From Coriobacteriaceae bacterium (lineage in GTDB: Bacteria; Actinomycetota; Coriobacteriia; Coriobacteriales; Coriobacteriaceae), in the NCBI GenBank assembly GCA_025993015.1, contig DAJPFV010000001.1, forward strand, positions 1,798,001 through 1,862,000: 64,000 bases of DNA, written 5' to 3'. Each line of letters opens with the position of its first letter. Position 1 is the first letter of the stretch. This document shows positions 9,231-17,104 of this stretch, piece by piece. Below the pieces are notes generated by a model. The model saw only the letters and a program-made list of their open reading frames with translations, made no database searches and had not been told where the DNA came from. Position numbers and translations under genes: made by a program.

Positions 9231-9938
9231 ATGACTGACCAAGTTTTTGACCGAGCACAGCTGGCCGAAGCCGTCGGCAACGATATTGCCGACATGGCTC
9301 ACTTTTGGATGCTGCGGAAGTTTCAATTCCTGGAGCCGGCGCGCGAGCAGTTCGAGATTATCGTCGATCCGTGGCTCAGCTATTGCGAGGAACCTTCTCA
9401 AAACGAAATCATGGCCTACAACATGGCGTTTACCGATTGGCTGCTGTTTGAGCGCCCCTATTACCACGGCAAAACGCTGTTGGAGCTGTATGTGGACGAG
9501 CCGCCAGCGTCAATTTCTCCTGCTTCGCTCGGACGACTTAAGCAGGTGCGCGACACGCAGTATTTCTCGCGCTTTGGCATTTTGGACAAGGATCCCGCGA
9601 CTGGCATGGTCGTGCTGAAGGACACGCGCACCGACCGTCGCTTTGACGTCTACGACCCACATATCGTGCAAAAGGAGCACTGGAACGATGGCGCGATTGC
9701 GGTGCGACTCGCGTGCGTCGACGATGTATGGCTGACGGCGGGACAGCTCTACCTGTATGACATCGCGCGCCTGAGCGACACGGCGGTTGACGGGCCGGGC
9801 GCGGTGCATCCCGAGGACCTAGAGGACGGTTTCGACACCTCGTGCGTCAGCTTCTTTTTACGCCTGGTCCGCGACATCATGGGCGCCCAGGGGCGGTACG
9901 TGAAGTCGCTCAACATCTACGAGCAGGAATGGGAGTAG
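9231..9938 (+). CDS. conserved-looking protein of unknown function (235 aa)
   Basis: I do not recognise a family. The start ATG 9231 follows a strong GAGGAGG site, and codon use matches the neighbouring housekeeping genes, so it is a real gene. The protein is acidic and rich in Trp, Tyr and Phe (FWMLRKFQFLEPAREQF near residue 24; DWLLFERPYYHGK near 64), without signal peptide, membrane segment or cysteine cluster; it is probably soluble and cytoplasmic. It stands alone between a palindrome terminator and a palindrome array, with direct repeats in its upstream region that may be operator sites. Confidence 0.8.
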   Translation: MTDQVFDRAQLAEAVGNDIADMAHFWMLRKFQFLEPAREQFEIIVDPWLSYCEEPSQNEIMAYNMAFTDWLLFERPYYHGKTLLELYVDEPPASISPASLGRLKQVRDTQYFSRFGILDKDPATGMVVLKDTRTDRRFDVYDPHIVQKEHWNDGAIAVRLACVDDVWLTAGQLYLYDIARLSDTAVDGPGAVHPEDLEDGFDTSCVSFFLRLVRDIMGAQGRYVKSLNIYEQEWE

Positions 9939-9971
9939 GGGATGGGCAGTCGCGCCGCCGCCTGTCTATTC

Positions 9972-10108
9972 GTCTCGATCTGTAACGTTTAGGGACAAAA
10001 AACCGGTCTACCTGTTACAGATCGAGACGTTTGGCACCTGGCTGGGGGAATGTCCCAATCTGTAACATCTACAGGTCAAAACTCGACCCAACTGTTACAG
10101 ATCAAGAC
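9972..10108. repeat. 57-bp palindrome array, two units
   Basis: Units at 9972-10028 and 10052-10108, 80 bp apart with a 23-nt spacer. The second unit ends only 26 bp before the probable start codon of the AbiEi/DUF559-like gene, so the hairpin may lie in that gene's leader. Confidence 0.95.
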
Positions 10109-10134
10109 GTTTGTCGACAGCGGCAACGGTGACA

Positions 10135-11205
10135 ATGGCCCATTTGTCCGATGTGATGGTGATGGAAGTGTCTAATACCGTTTTCAAACACAAGCATGCA
10201 ACGCGTAACACCTTGGCGCGGAATAGGATGCTTGCTAGGCTCGCGAAGGCGGCTGAACAAGGCGTGCTGCTTGTGACGCACGACAATGCCGAGCTCATGT
10301 GGCTGCGGCGTCATGTGGGAACCGATGATATTGCGGAGCCCGAGCCGTATTTGTTCTGTTTTCAACATGATTGGGATGCGTTGACGCCGGCGGAGCGAGC
10401 GCTGCGGACCATTAAAGGGCTTGCGGAGTTTCATCCCGATTGGGCGTTTTGGGGTTATGACGCGGCGCTTTTGTGGGGTCTGGAGGTGCCGAATGATCTG
10501 CTCGGGCCGCGATTTCTTGTTAAGACAGGTTGCTCGGTGCCGCTGAGTGCAGGATGCCGGCTGTTGCGTCCGCAGACGGCGGGTGCGCTTGAACAAGCCG
10601 ACGGCGTGCGGGCGACGCCGTTTTGGCGCACGGTAGAGGATTGCCTGCTGCGCGCGCCGTTTTCGTATGGCCTGGCGATTGCCGATTCTGCGTTGCGGAC
10701 AAAGGGCGTATCGCGCGATGACTTTTGTGAGCAGCTTCGTATAGATTGTGAAGGCAAGCACGGGTATCGCAGAGCGCAGGTGATCGCGTCGTATGCGGAC
10801 GGGCTGTCCGAAAACGGCGGCGAGTCTCGTTTTCGGGCATTTTTTATCGCGTATGGGTTTCCGGTGCCGGGGTTGCAAGTGGAGTTTCGTGACCCGCTCG
10901 ATCCGAGCCAAGTGTTTCGCGTTGATTATTTTTGGAGGCTCGAGGACGGAACGTGCGTGATTGGCGAGCTGGACGGAAAGGGGAAGTATACCTTGCAGAA
11001 CGACGAGGGTCGGGAGTCGATCAACCCATTCGTGGCAGAACGTCAGCGGGAGTCCCATCTGACAATGCTCGGACATAAGGTGCTTCGGTTTACGTTTGAT
11101 GAGCTCAAGAATCCGGGGAGGCTGGCTGAAAAGATGAGACTGGCGGGTATTCCGCGACGGGTCGATTTGGCCGAGGAATGGAGACGCCAGTGGTATGGGC
11201 GCTGA
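10135..11205 (+). CDS. AbiEi-like / DUF559 (Vsr-fold) putative nuclease
   Basis: About 356 residues. The N-terminal half resembles the AbiEi-type antitoxin fold of actinobacterial proteins (WAFWGYDAALLWGLEVP, then PFWRTVEDCLLRAP). The C-terminal 90 residues look like the DUF559 branch of the very-short-patch-repair/PD-(D/E)XK nuclease fold: VDYFW (Asp264), GELDGKGKY (Glu278, Lys282), and a final LGHKVLRFTFDEL strand-helix. An intact D...ExxxK-like set suggests a live metal site, but neither activity nor a target is known. The start is uncertain: ATG 10135 is preferred, TTG 10111 would begin 2 bp after the palindrome, and ATGs at 10156 and 10162 are also possible. No AbiEii-type partner is adjacent. 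Palindrome arrays bracket the gene at 9972-10108 and 11246-11543. Confidence 0.75.
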   Translation: MAHLSDVMVMEVSNTVFKHKHATRNTLARNRMLARLAKAAEQGVLLVTHDNAELMWLRRHVGTDDIAEPEPYLFCFQHDWDALTPAERALRTIKGLAEFHPDWAFWGYDAALLWGLEVPNDLLGPRFLVKTGCSVPLSAGCRLLRPQTAGALEQADGVRATPFWRTVEDCLLRAPFSYGLAIADSALRTKGVSRDDFCEQLRIDCEGKHGYRRAQVIASYADGLSENGGESRFRAFFIAYGFPVPGLQVEFRDPLDPSQVFRVDYFWRLEDGTCVIGELDGKGKYTLQNDEGRESINPFVAERQRESHLTMLGHKVLRFTFDELKNPGRLAEKMRLAGIPRRVDLAEEWRRQWYGR

Positions 11206-11245
11206 GGGTGCAACTGACGCGGGTGTGGTTGTTCCTACCGAGTTT

Positions 11246-11543
11246 GTCTCGATCTGTAACAACAAGGGGCCGTTTGGCCTCGTAACTGTTACAGATCGAG
11301 ACAGAAGGTTGGCTGCCGCTAAAAGATCTCAATCTGTAACATCTAGAGGCCGAAAACCTGTCTACTTGTTACAGATTTAGACGTTTGACGACGGGGCTGG
11401 AGAATATCTCGATCTGTAACATCTAACGGCCAAAAACCGGTCTAACTGTTACAGATCGAGACAAAGGTTGGACGCGGTGCCGAAAGATCTCGATCTGTAA
11501 CATTTGGAAGGTTAAAGACGGTCTACCTGTTACAAATCAAGAC
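11246..11543. repeat. 57-bp palindrome array, four units
   Basis: Units at 11246-11302, 11326-11382, 11406-11462 and 11487-11543, with start-to-start distances of 80, 80 and 81 bp. The first unit is inverted relative to the other three, judged by its core (CCGTTTGG versus CCAAAAACCGG). This is the largest array in the window and starts 41 bp after the putative nuclease gene; it fills most of the 11206-11695 gap. The last unit has a right arm with two substitutions (TTACAAATCAAGAC). Confidence 0.95.
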
Positions 11544-11695
11544 GTTTTGCTGGAACGACCGGAACATCGCCGCGCTGTCTCCGTTTGCCCTCACATTTCT
11601 CTCTTCCTCCCGTTAACCGATATGTCCGCAGCAATCCTTCCGCGCTGGGTAATAATGGACAAATGTTCAAGTTAATCGTGAGGGAGGAGCTCGAT

Positions 11696-13066
11696 ATGGC
11701 GACTGCCGATCGTCCCACGTTGTTTATCAATGCGACCGTCCTGGATGGCTCGGAGCATATGGAGCCGCAGCCCGATATGGCCGTGACCGTTGAGCGCGGT
11801 GTCATCACCTGGATTGGTCCGAGCGCCGTGGCGCAAGCACCTGCGGGTGCCGAGGTTATCGACCTGGGCGGCGCGTATCTCATGCCGGGCCTCATCAATA
11901 TGCATGTGCATCTGTGCGGTTCGGGCAAGCCGGTTTCGGCGGGAGATGCCGGCGCGCTGATGAAGAAGCTCGACAATCCCGTGGGCCGCGCCATCGTGCG
12001 CCATATCCTCAAGGGCAGCGCTCAGCAGCAGCTGGCAAGTGGCGTGACTACGGTGCGCGGTGCGGGCGACCCGCTGTTTGCCGACATCGCCGTGCGCAAC
12101 GCCATCGACGCCGGCAAGTATCAGGGTCCGCGTCTGGTGGCGCCGGGAACGGGCGTCACGGTGCCGGGCGGCCATGGCGCGGGCTTGTTCGCCCAGGTGG
12201 CCAACAGTCCCTTCGAGGCGGCCGAACAGGTGCGCGACTTGTACGCGCGTGGTGCCGACGTCATTAAGCTGTTCGTGACGGGCGGCGTGTTCGACGCGAC
12301 TGAAGTGGGCGAGCCGGGCGTGCTGCGCATGCCGGTCGATGTCGCCGCGGCGGCGTGCAAGGCGGCGCACGAGGTTGGCCTTCCGGTCATGGCCCATGTC
12401 GAGAGCACCGAAGGTGTGAAGGCCGCGCTTCAGGCCGGCGTCGACACAATCGAGCACGGCGCTCCGATGACCCCCGAGATCATGGAGCTGTATCACGGTG
12501 CCGCAGGTACGCAACTCGAGGGACGCGCGCCGAGTGTGACCTGCACCATCAGCCCGGCGCTGCCGTTTGTGTTGCTCGATCCGGAAAAGACTCATTCGAC
12601 TGACACGCAAAAGAAGAACGGCGACATCGTGTGCTCGGGCATTATCGAGAGTGCTCGTGCGGCGCTAGAAGCCGGTATCAAGGTAGGCCTGGGCACGGAC
12701 TCGAGCTGCCCGTTCGTGACGCAGTACGACATGTGGCGCGAGGTGGCCTACTTTGCCAAGTACGCGGGCGTGAGCAATGCGTTTGCGCTGCATACGGCCA
12801 CGCAGGTCAATGCTGAGCTACTGGGCCTGGGTGACGAGACCGGTACGATCGAGTGCGGCAAGGCGGCCGACATTTTGACGACGCGCGAGAACCCGCTCGA
12901 TGACCTGTGCGCTCTGCGTGAGCCGATGCATGTGATGTGCCGCGGTGACTTGGTGCGCAAGCTCAAGGTCAAGCGTATCCCTGAGGTTGACGCGGAGCTC
13001 GACGCGATTATGGCCATGCCGGCAGAAGCCCTGGCAGAGGAGCTCACTCGCGACGGCGTAGCTTAG
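11696..13066 (+). CDS. amidohydrolase family protein
   Basis: Metal-dependent hydrolase of the imidazolonepropionase/prolidase-like branch of the amidohydrolase superfamily; 456 residues. Visible landmarks are the N-terminal beta-sandwich (TLFINATVLDGSEHMEP), the metal motif MHVHLCG near residue 70, VIKLFVTGG near 190 (the Lys is a candidate carboxylated bridge), MAHVES near 230, TIEHGAPM near 252, and GLGTDSSCPF near 335 with the metal-binding Asp. Start ATG 11696 lies behind GAGGGAGGAGCT; the upstream in-frame ATG at 11585 has no such site. Substrate unknown: relatives cleave imidazolonepropionate, N-acyl or dipeptide substrates. Monocistronic, with a terminator at 13122. Confidence 0.9.
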   Translation: MATADRPTLFINATVLDGSEHMEPQPDMAVTVERGVITWIGPSAVAQAPAGAEVIDLGGAYLMPGLINMHVHLCGSGKPVSAGDAGALMKKLDNPVGRAIVRHILKGSAQQQLASGVTTVRGAGDPLFADIAVRNAIDAGKYQGPRLVAPGTGVTVPGGHGAGLFAQVANSPFEAAEQVRDLYARGADVIKLFVTGGVFDATEVGEPGVLRMPVDVAAAACKAAHEVGLPVMAHVESTEGVKAALQAGVDTIEHGAPMTPEIMELYHGAAGTQLEGRAPSVTCTISPALPFVLLDPEKTHSTDTQKKNGDIVCSGIIESARAALEAGIKVGLGTDSSCPFVTQYDMWREVAYFAKYAGVSNAFALHTATQVNAELLGLGDETGTIECGKAADILTTRENPLDDLCALREPMHVMCRGDLVRKLKVKRIPEVDAELDAIMAMPAEALAEELTRDGVA

Positions 13067-13121
13067 GCGCTGGCGCGATGGGGCGACAGCTTTATCGAAT
13101 GATGTCGCTCCATGTAAAAAT

Positions 13122-13153
13122 CCGAGGTCTCAACACGAGGCCTCGGCTTTTTT
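13122..13153 (+). terminator. intrinsic terminator after amidohydrolase
   Basis: CCGAGGTCT (13122-13130) pairs with AGGCCTCGG (13138-13146) with one G-T pair, and T6 follows at 13148. Confidence 0.85.
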
Positions 13154-13215
13154 ATCGAACAAAAACTTAAGAATTGGGGCAAACAAACCTGATTAATTTG
13201 TCCCGCGTGCGGGCG

Positions 13216-13689
13216 CTAGGAGCGCGTCTCCATCTTGGCGTGGCACTTGGGGCAGGTGACGCGGATCTTGCCCTTGCCCTTGGGGACGGACAGCATCTGG
13301 CCGCAGTTGGGGCACTTGAGGTAGGCCGTGGTCTTGCGACCCTTCCACATCTTCTTGGCCGTTCGCTTGGCGCGCTCAAAGTCCTCCTTGCTGGTGCCGG
13401 CCGTGCGCGAGGCGTTGGCAGCTGCAGTCCCGCCGCCCAAGCTGGCGACGAACTTGCCGAGGCCGGGGACGTTTGCGGTCGCCGTGACAAAGGCATTGTT
13501 CTCCTTGCGGCGCGCGTCGATGTTTTTGGACAGGCCGCGCAGCACGCCGAGCGCGATAACGGCGATGGCGATCCAGCTGAGCCACTGAATACGGGCCATC
13601 GATCCGATCATCGCGATGATAATGCCTGCGAAGCCCAACACGACGGTGAGTTCGTCGGCGCCGTTGCGACCCTTCATAAAGTCATTCAT
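13216..13689 (-). CDS. small membrane protein with C-terminal zinc ribbon
   Basis: 157 residues from ATG 13689, which follows GAAAGGCAATTCGC. Two hydrophobic helices (ELTVVLGFAGIIIAMIGSM and LSWIAIAVIALGVLRGL, residues about 13-55) are followed by a basic linker and a C-terminal zinc ribbon, CPNCG...CPKCH (residues about 127-150). The architecture is common in uncharacterised Actinobacteria proteins; function unknown. It is the last gene of the minus-strand copper cluster, but the palindrome at 13735-13801 lies between it and csoR, so cotranscription is uncertain. Confidence 0.8.
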   Translation of the reverse strand: MNDFMKGRNGADELTVVLGFAGIIIAMIGSMARIQWLSWIAIAVIALGVLRGLSKNIDARRKENNAFVTATANVPGLGKFVASLGGGTAAANASRTAGTSKEDFERAKRTAKKMWKGRKTTAYLKCPNCGQMLSVPKGKGKIRVTCPKCHAKMETRS

Positions 13690-13734
13690 GCGAATTGCCT
13701 TTCGTTCGATATGCTGCACGCCTTTATACCCCTT

Positions 13735-13801
13735 TTGGTGCATTGGGGACAGGTTAATCTGCACCAAGATGGTGCAAACGTACCTGTCCCCCTTGCACCA
13801 A
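13735..13801. repeat. 67-bp palindrome abutting csoR
   Basis: The arms TTGGTGCATTGGGGACAGGT (13735-13754) and its near-complement at 13782-13801 enclose a second palindrome, TGCACCAAGATGGTGCA (13759-13775). The right arm ends on the base next to the csoR stop codon (13802 on the minus strand). GGTGCAAACAAACCTG-like fragments recur at 13185 and 24566, so this belongs to a dispersed family. Confidence 0.85.
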
Positions 13802-14074
13802 TTACTTGGCGAGCTTGTCGACGACGCGTTCGATCTCGGCGAGCTTGGCGGCTTTGAGCTCCTCGTCGCCCGATTCGATGGCCGAGGCGACGCAGCCCTC
13901 GATGTGTGCCTTCAACACATCGGCGTTGATGCGGGCGATAAGCGCCTGCGTGGCCATGAGCTGCGTGGAGATGTCGACGCAGTAACGGTCCTCATCGACC
14001 ATCCGCAGAATGCCGTCGATCTGGCCGCGTGCCGTCTTGAGCATGCGGGTCACCGATTTATGGTCTGCCATCAT
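13802..14074 (-). CDS. csoR: CsoR-family copper-sensing repressor
   Basis: All-helical metal-sensing repressor (DUF156 family) of 90 residues, the usual length. The Cu(I)-binding Cys-His-Cys set is present: Cys in RYCVDIS (about residue 32), then His and Cys in LKAHIEGCV (about residues 57-61). The start is the first of two adjacent ATGs behind GAGGACC. It follows copZ and copA on the same strand; apo-CsoR is expected to repress the cluster and release DNA when copper binds. A near-perfect CsoR-type operator lies upstream of copA at 16912. Confidence 0.95.
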   Translation of the reverse strand: MMADHKSVTRMLKTARGQIDGILRMVDEDRYCVDISTQLMATQALIARINADVLKAHIEGCVASAIESGDEELKAAKLAEIERVVDKLAK

Positions 14075-14116
14075 GGCGGGTCCTCGTTTCTGGTCGATCT
14101 TTCAGATGCCCCCGTC

Positions 14117-14183
14117 AGTTGCGGTGAAATAGTTCTTGTTTGCAGGCTTGAAGCGCTACAACAGGAACTATTTCACCGCAACT
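14117..14183. repeat. 67-bp palindrome (AGTTGCGGTGAAATA family)
   Basis: AGTTGCGGTGAAATAGTTC and its complement end the element, which is 67 bp long like the copies at 14460 and 50579. Inner core arms (TTCTTGTT / AACAGGAA) also pair. It lies between copZ and csoR, inside the presumed transcript. Confidence 0.9.
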
Positions 14184-14209
14184 TCTGAGGATTGGGTTGG
14201 CAGCGCCTG

Positions 14210-14431
14210 CTACGCGGCGGTCACGGACAGGGCGTGGAACTTCTCGCCCGCGCCCTCGACGGCGGCGGCGAGCTGCTCGGCGGTCACGGTGTCGGCGCAC
14301 TCTACCTGGACGGTCTGGGTCTCGTGGTCGGCGTCGGCGTCGGTCACGCCGGCTACGTTGAGCAGCGCAGTCTCGACAGTAGCGTCGCAGTGGCCGCACA
14401 TAAGGCCAGACGTTTTAACGATGTAGTTCAT
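14210..14431 (-). CDS. copZ: copper chaperone (heavy-metal-associated domain)
   Basis: A single HMA domain of 73 residues with the copper-binding motif MCGHC near residue 11. It carries Cu(I) in the cytoplasm and hands it to CopA or CsoR. It sits between copA and csoR on the minus strand with palindromes of one family on each side, an order typical of copper efflux operons. The start ATG 14431 follows AAAAGGAGATAATC. Confidence 0.95.
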   Translation of the reverse strand: MNYIVKTSGLMCGHCDATVETALLNVAGVTDADADHETQTVQVECADTVTAEQLAAAVEGAGEKFHALSVTAA

Positions 14432-14459
14432 GATTATCTCCTTTTAGTTGAGTACCTAA

Positions 14460-14526
14460 AGTTGCGGTGGAATACGGACTAAATAGCGGTTTAGCTAAGC
14501 ATGTTACGCCTTATTTCACCGCAACT
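14460..14526. repeat. 67-bp palindrome supplying the 3' end of copA
   Basis: Same length and arms (AGTTGCGGTG / CACCGCAACT) as the copies at 14117 and 50579, with a different core. On the minus strand the copA frame runs into the arm, which encodes the last residues (SVAVK) and the TAA stop codon. Confidence 0.9.
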
Positions 14527-16853
14527 GATGGTTTAAAGGTTCGCAGGCGCAGCGCGTTACTTACGACGCAGACGCTCGAGAGGCTCATGGCCGCGGCGCC
14601 AAACATCGGCGAGAGCTGCCATCCGGTGAGCGGGAAGAACACGCCCGCCGCCAGCGGAATGCCGATGCCGTTGTAGAACAGTGCCCAGAACAGGTCCTGC
14701 TTGATGTTGCGGATCGTGGCGCGCGAAAGCTCGATGGCGCGGGCGACGTCCATGAGGTCGCTGCGCATGAGAACCACGTCGGCGCCCTCCTTGGCGATGT
14801 CGGCGCCGGTGCCGATAGCAAGGCCCACGTCGGCGCGCGCCAGGGCGGGGGAGTCGTTGATGCCGTCGCCTACCATGGCGACCTTGCCGCCCACATCCTG
14901 CAGCTCGCGGACGTGGCGCTCCTTGTCGGCAGGGAGGACGTCGGCGATGACCTGTTCGCTGCTCAGCCCCACGCGGCGGGCGATGGCCTCGGCCGTCACG
15001 CGGTTGTCGCCGGTGAGCATGCGCACGTCGACGCCAAGCGAGCGCAGTGCGGCGATGGCTCCGGCGCTCGTCTCCTTGACCTCGTCAGCCACGGCAATGG
15101 TGCCGGCAAGCTCGCTGTTCTTGGCAAAGAACAGCGGCGTTTTGCCCTCGGCCGCGAACTGTTCGGCAAGGCCGGCGGGAACCTTCACGCCCAGCTCGTC
15201 CATCAGACGCACGTTGCCGGCGGCGATGACATTCTGCCCCTCGCGTGCCGTAACGCCTCGCCCGGGCACGGCGGTAAAGTCCTCGACCATGCGTGCGACG
15301 ATTCCGCGCGCCTCGCACTCGGCCATAATCGCCTCGGCCAGCGGGTGCTCGCTTGAGCGCTCCAACGCGGCGGCTAGCTTAAGCAGCGCCTTTTCGCTCA
15401 TGGCAGGCGAGCCGTCAGCGCGCGTCGCTACTACGATATCGGTCACGGCAGGCTTGCCGCGGGTGACCGTGCCCGTCTTATCGAGCACCACGGTGCCCAC
15501 GCTGCGCAGGTTCTCCAGCGCCTCGGCGCTCTTAAACAGAATGCCCATCTCGGCGCCCTTGCCGGTGCCTACCATAATGGCGACGGGCGTGGCCAGGCCG
15601 AGCGCGCACGGACAACTGATCACCAGCACGGCCACGGCAGAAGTGAGCGCCTCGTTCACGCTGCCGGTCAGTGCCATCCACACCACAAAGGTCACGGCCG
15701 AGATCGCGAACACCACGGGCACGAATACGCCGGCGACCTTGTCGGCCATGCGGGCGATGGGCGCCTTGGTGGCGTTGGCGTCCTCGACGAGCTGGATAAT
15801 CTTGGCGAGCGACGTGTCGGCGCCCACACGCGTGGCGCGGAAGGTAAACGAGCCCGTGCGGTTGACCGTGGCCGCATTGACAGTGTCGCCGGCGGTCTTC
15901 TCCACGGGGATGGACTCGCCGGTGAGCGCGCTCTCGTCCACGGCCGAGCTGCCCTCGAGCACCACGCCATCGACGGGGATGGACTCGCCGGGGCGCACGC
16001 GCAGGACCTGGCCGGGAAGGATGGCGTCGACATCGACGGTGGTTTCGGTGCCGTCCTCTGCCACGACGGTCGCGGTCTTGGGCGCCAGGTCGATCAGCGC
16101 TTCGATGGCGCCGCCGGTTTTGGATTTGCTGCGCGTCTCGAGGTATTTGCCCACGGTGACGAGCGACAGGATTGTGCCCGCACTCTCAAAATACAGATTG
16201 TCCATGCCCGTCATCATGGCCTCGTGGACCTGTCCGGCGGCCAGTTGGTCGGCCATGATGAACATGGCGTAGAGCGACCAGGCGATGGAGGCGGTGGCGC
16301 CCACGGCAATAAGGGCGTCCATAGTAGGCGCGCCGTGCGCGAGTGATTTAAACCCGTTGATAAAGTACGCGTCGTTGACGTAGACGATGGGAATGAGCAG
16401 GACGAGCTCGGTGAGCGCGAGCGTCATGCTGTGGGTGTGGTCGGTGAAGATGCCGGGCAGCGGCCAGCCGAGCATGTGCCCCATGCCTATGTAGAACAGT
16501 GGGACAAGGAATACGATCGAGACGATGAGGCGGGTGCGCATGGCAGAGGCGGCGGCCTCCAACTTTTTGGTCGGCGACTCCATATGGGTGACGCCAGACC
16601 TGGCCTGCGAGCTGCCGCTTTGGACAGCGTCGGTGCCCGTGCTGATGGGCGAGGCCGAGTAGCCAGCGCGATCGACAGCGGTGCAGATATCGTCGGGGGA
16701 GACCTGCGCAGGGTCGTAGTCCACCAGCATAGAGCCGGCGAGCAGATTGACCGCGACGCTCTCGACGCCGTCGAGCTTGCTGACGGCACGGTCCACGTGC
16801 GCTTGGCACGCGGCGCACGTCATGCCGCCCACGTCGAACTTATCTTGAGCCAT
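14511..16853 (-). CDS. copA: copper-exporting P1B-type ATPase
   Basis: Membrane pump exporting Cu(I) at the cost of ATP; 780 residues. Domain order: one N-terminal HMA domain with GMTCAAC (Cys13, Cys16), a linker, six to eight membrane helices, the TGES actuator loop (near 315), the membrane copper site SCPCALG (near 411), the phosphorylation motif DKTGTVT (near 457), the SSEHPLAEAI nucleotide motif, and GDGINDSPAL (near 663). The start ATG 16853 follows AAAGGAGAAGCC. First gene of the copA-copZ-csoR cluster, with a CsoR operator upstream. The last five residues and stop come from a dispersed palindrome, so the C-terminus has probably been altered by that element. Confidence 0.97.
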   Translation of the reverse strand: MAQDKFDVGGMTCAACQAHVDRAVSKLDGVESVAVNLLAGSMLVDYDPAQVSPDDICTAVDRAGYSASPISTGTDAVQSGSSQARSGVTHMESPTKKLEAAASAMRTRLIVSIVFLVPLFYIGMGHMLGWPLPGIFTDHTHSMTLALTELVLLIPIVYVNDAYFINGFKSLAHGAPTMDALIAVGATASIAWSLYAMFIMADQLAAGQVHEAMMTGMDNLYFESAGTILSLVTVGKYLETRSKSKTGGAIEALIDLAPKTATVVAEDGTETTVDVDAILPGQVLRVRPGESIPVDGVVLEGSSAVDESALTGESIPVEKTAGDTVNAATVNRTGSFTFRATRVGADTSLAKIIQLVEDANATKAPIARMADKVAGVFVPVVFAISAVTFVVWMALTGSVNEALTSAVAVLVISCPCALGLATPVAIMVGTGKGAEMGILFKSAEALENLRSVGTVVLDKTGTVTRGKPAVTDIVVATRADGSPAMSEKALLKLAAALERSSEHPLAEAIMAECEARGIVARMVEDFTAVPGRGVTAREGQNVIAAGNVRLMDELGVKVPAGLAEQFAAEGKTPLFFAKNSELAGTIAVADEVKETSAGAIAALRSLGVDVRMLTGDNRVTAEAIARRVGLSSEQVIADVLPADKERHVRELQDVGGKVAMVGDGINDSPALARADVGLAIGTGADIAKEGADVVLMRSDLMDVARAIELSRATIRNIKQDLFWALFYNGIGIPLAAGVFFPLTGWQLSPMFGAAAMSLSSVCVVSNALRLRTFKPSVAVK

Positions 16854-16911
16854 GGCTTCTCCTTTCTGTGACGTAGTGTCGGAAATGTTAACCTGCCGAT
16901 ACTATACACCC

Positions 16912-16928
16912 ATACCCCCTGGGGGTGT
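16912..16928 (-). promoter_or_regulatory. CsoR operator of the copper cluster
   Basis: ATACCCCCTGGGGGTGT is a GC-centred palindrome with flanking A/T, matching the known form of CsoR sites (TACCC..GGGTA). It lies 59-75 bp upstream of the copA start, and the csoR gene is in the same cluster. Confidence 0.8.
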
Positions 16929-17005
16929 CCAGTACAGAAAGAAATGTATGAGATTTCGTTACAGATGAGGATGGATGGTTGGCCGATGGACCGTCCCAAC
17001 CAATC

Positions 17006-17062
17006 ATCTCAATCTGTAACATCTAGCAGGGAAAATGACCTCTAACTGTTACAGATCGAGAC
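17006..17062. repeat. 57-bp palindrome, single unit with a possible decayed neighbour
   Basis: Arms ATCTCAATCTGTAACA / TGTTACAGATCGAGAC around a 25-nt core. A lone GTTACAGATGAG at 16959-16970 may be the remnant of a second unit. It lies between the copA promoter and the 3' end of the kinase gene. Confidence 0.9.
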
Positions 17063-17104
17063 AATTGCCGGGGAGGGGTCCCGTTGCGGCAAGACGCTCG
17101 CCGC

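Noticed and set aside
8917..9234. ORF between gltD and the 235-aa gene
   Set aside because: Begins in the palindrome, lacks a ribosome site, has codon use unlike genes, and overlaps the start of the well-supported gene at 9231.
11246..11543. CRISPR array
   Set aside because: Regular pitch and variable spacers look CRISPR-like, but each unit is itself a long palindrome with a variable core, the units can be inverted, arrays have only 1-4 units, and no cas gene is nearby.
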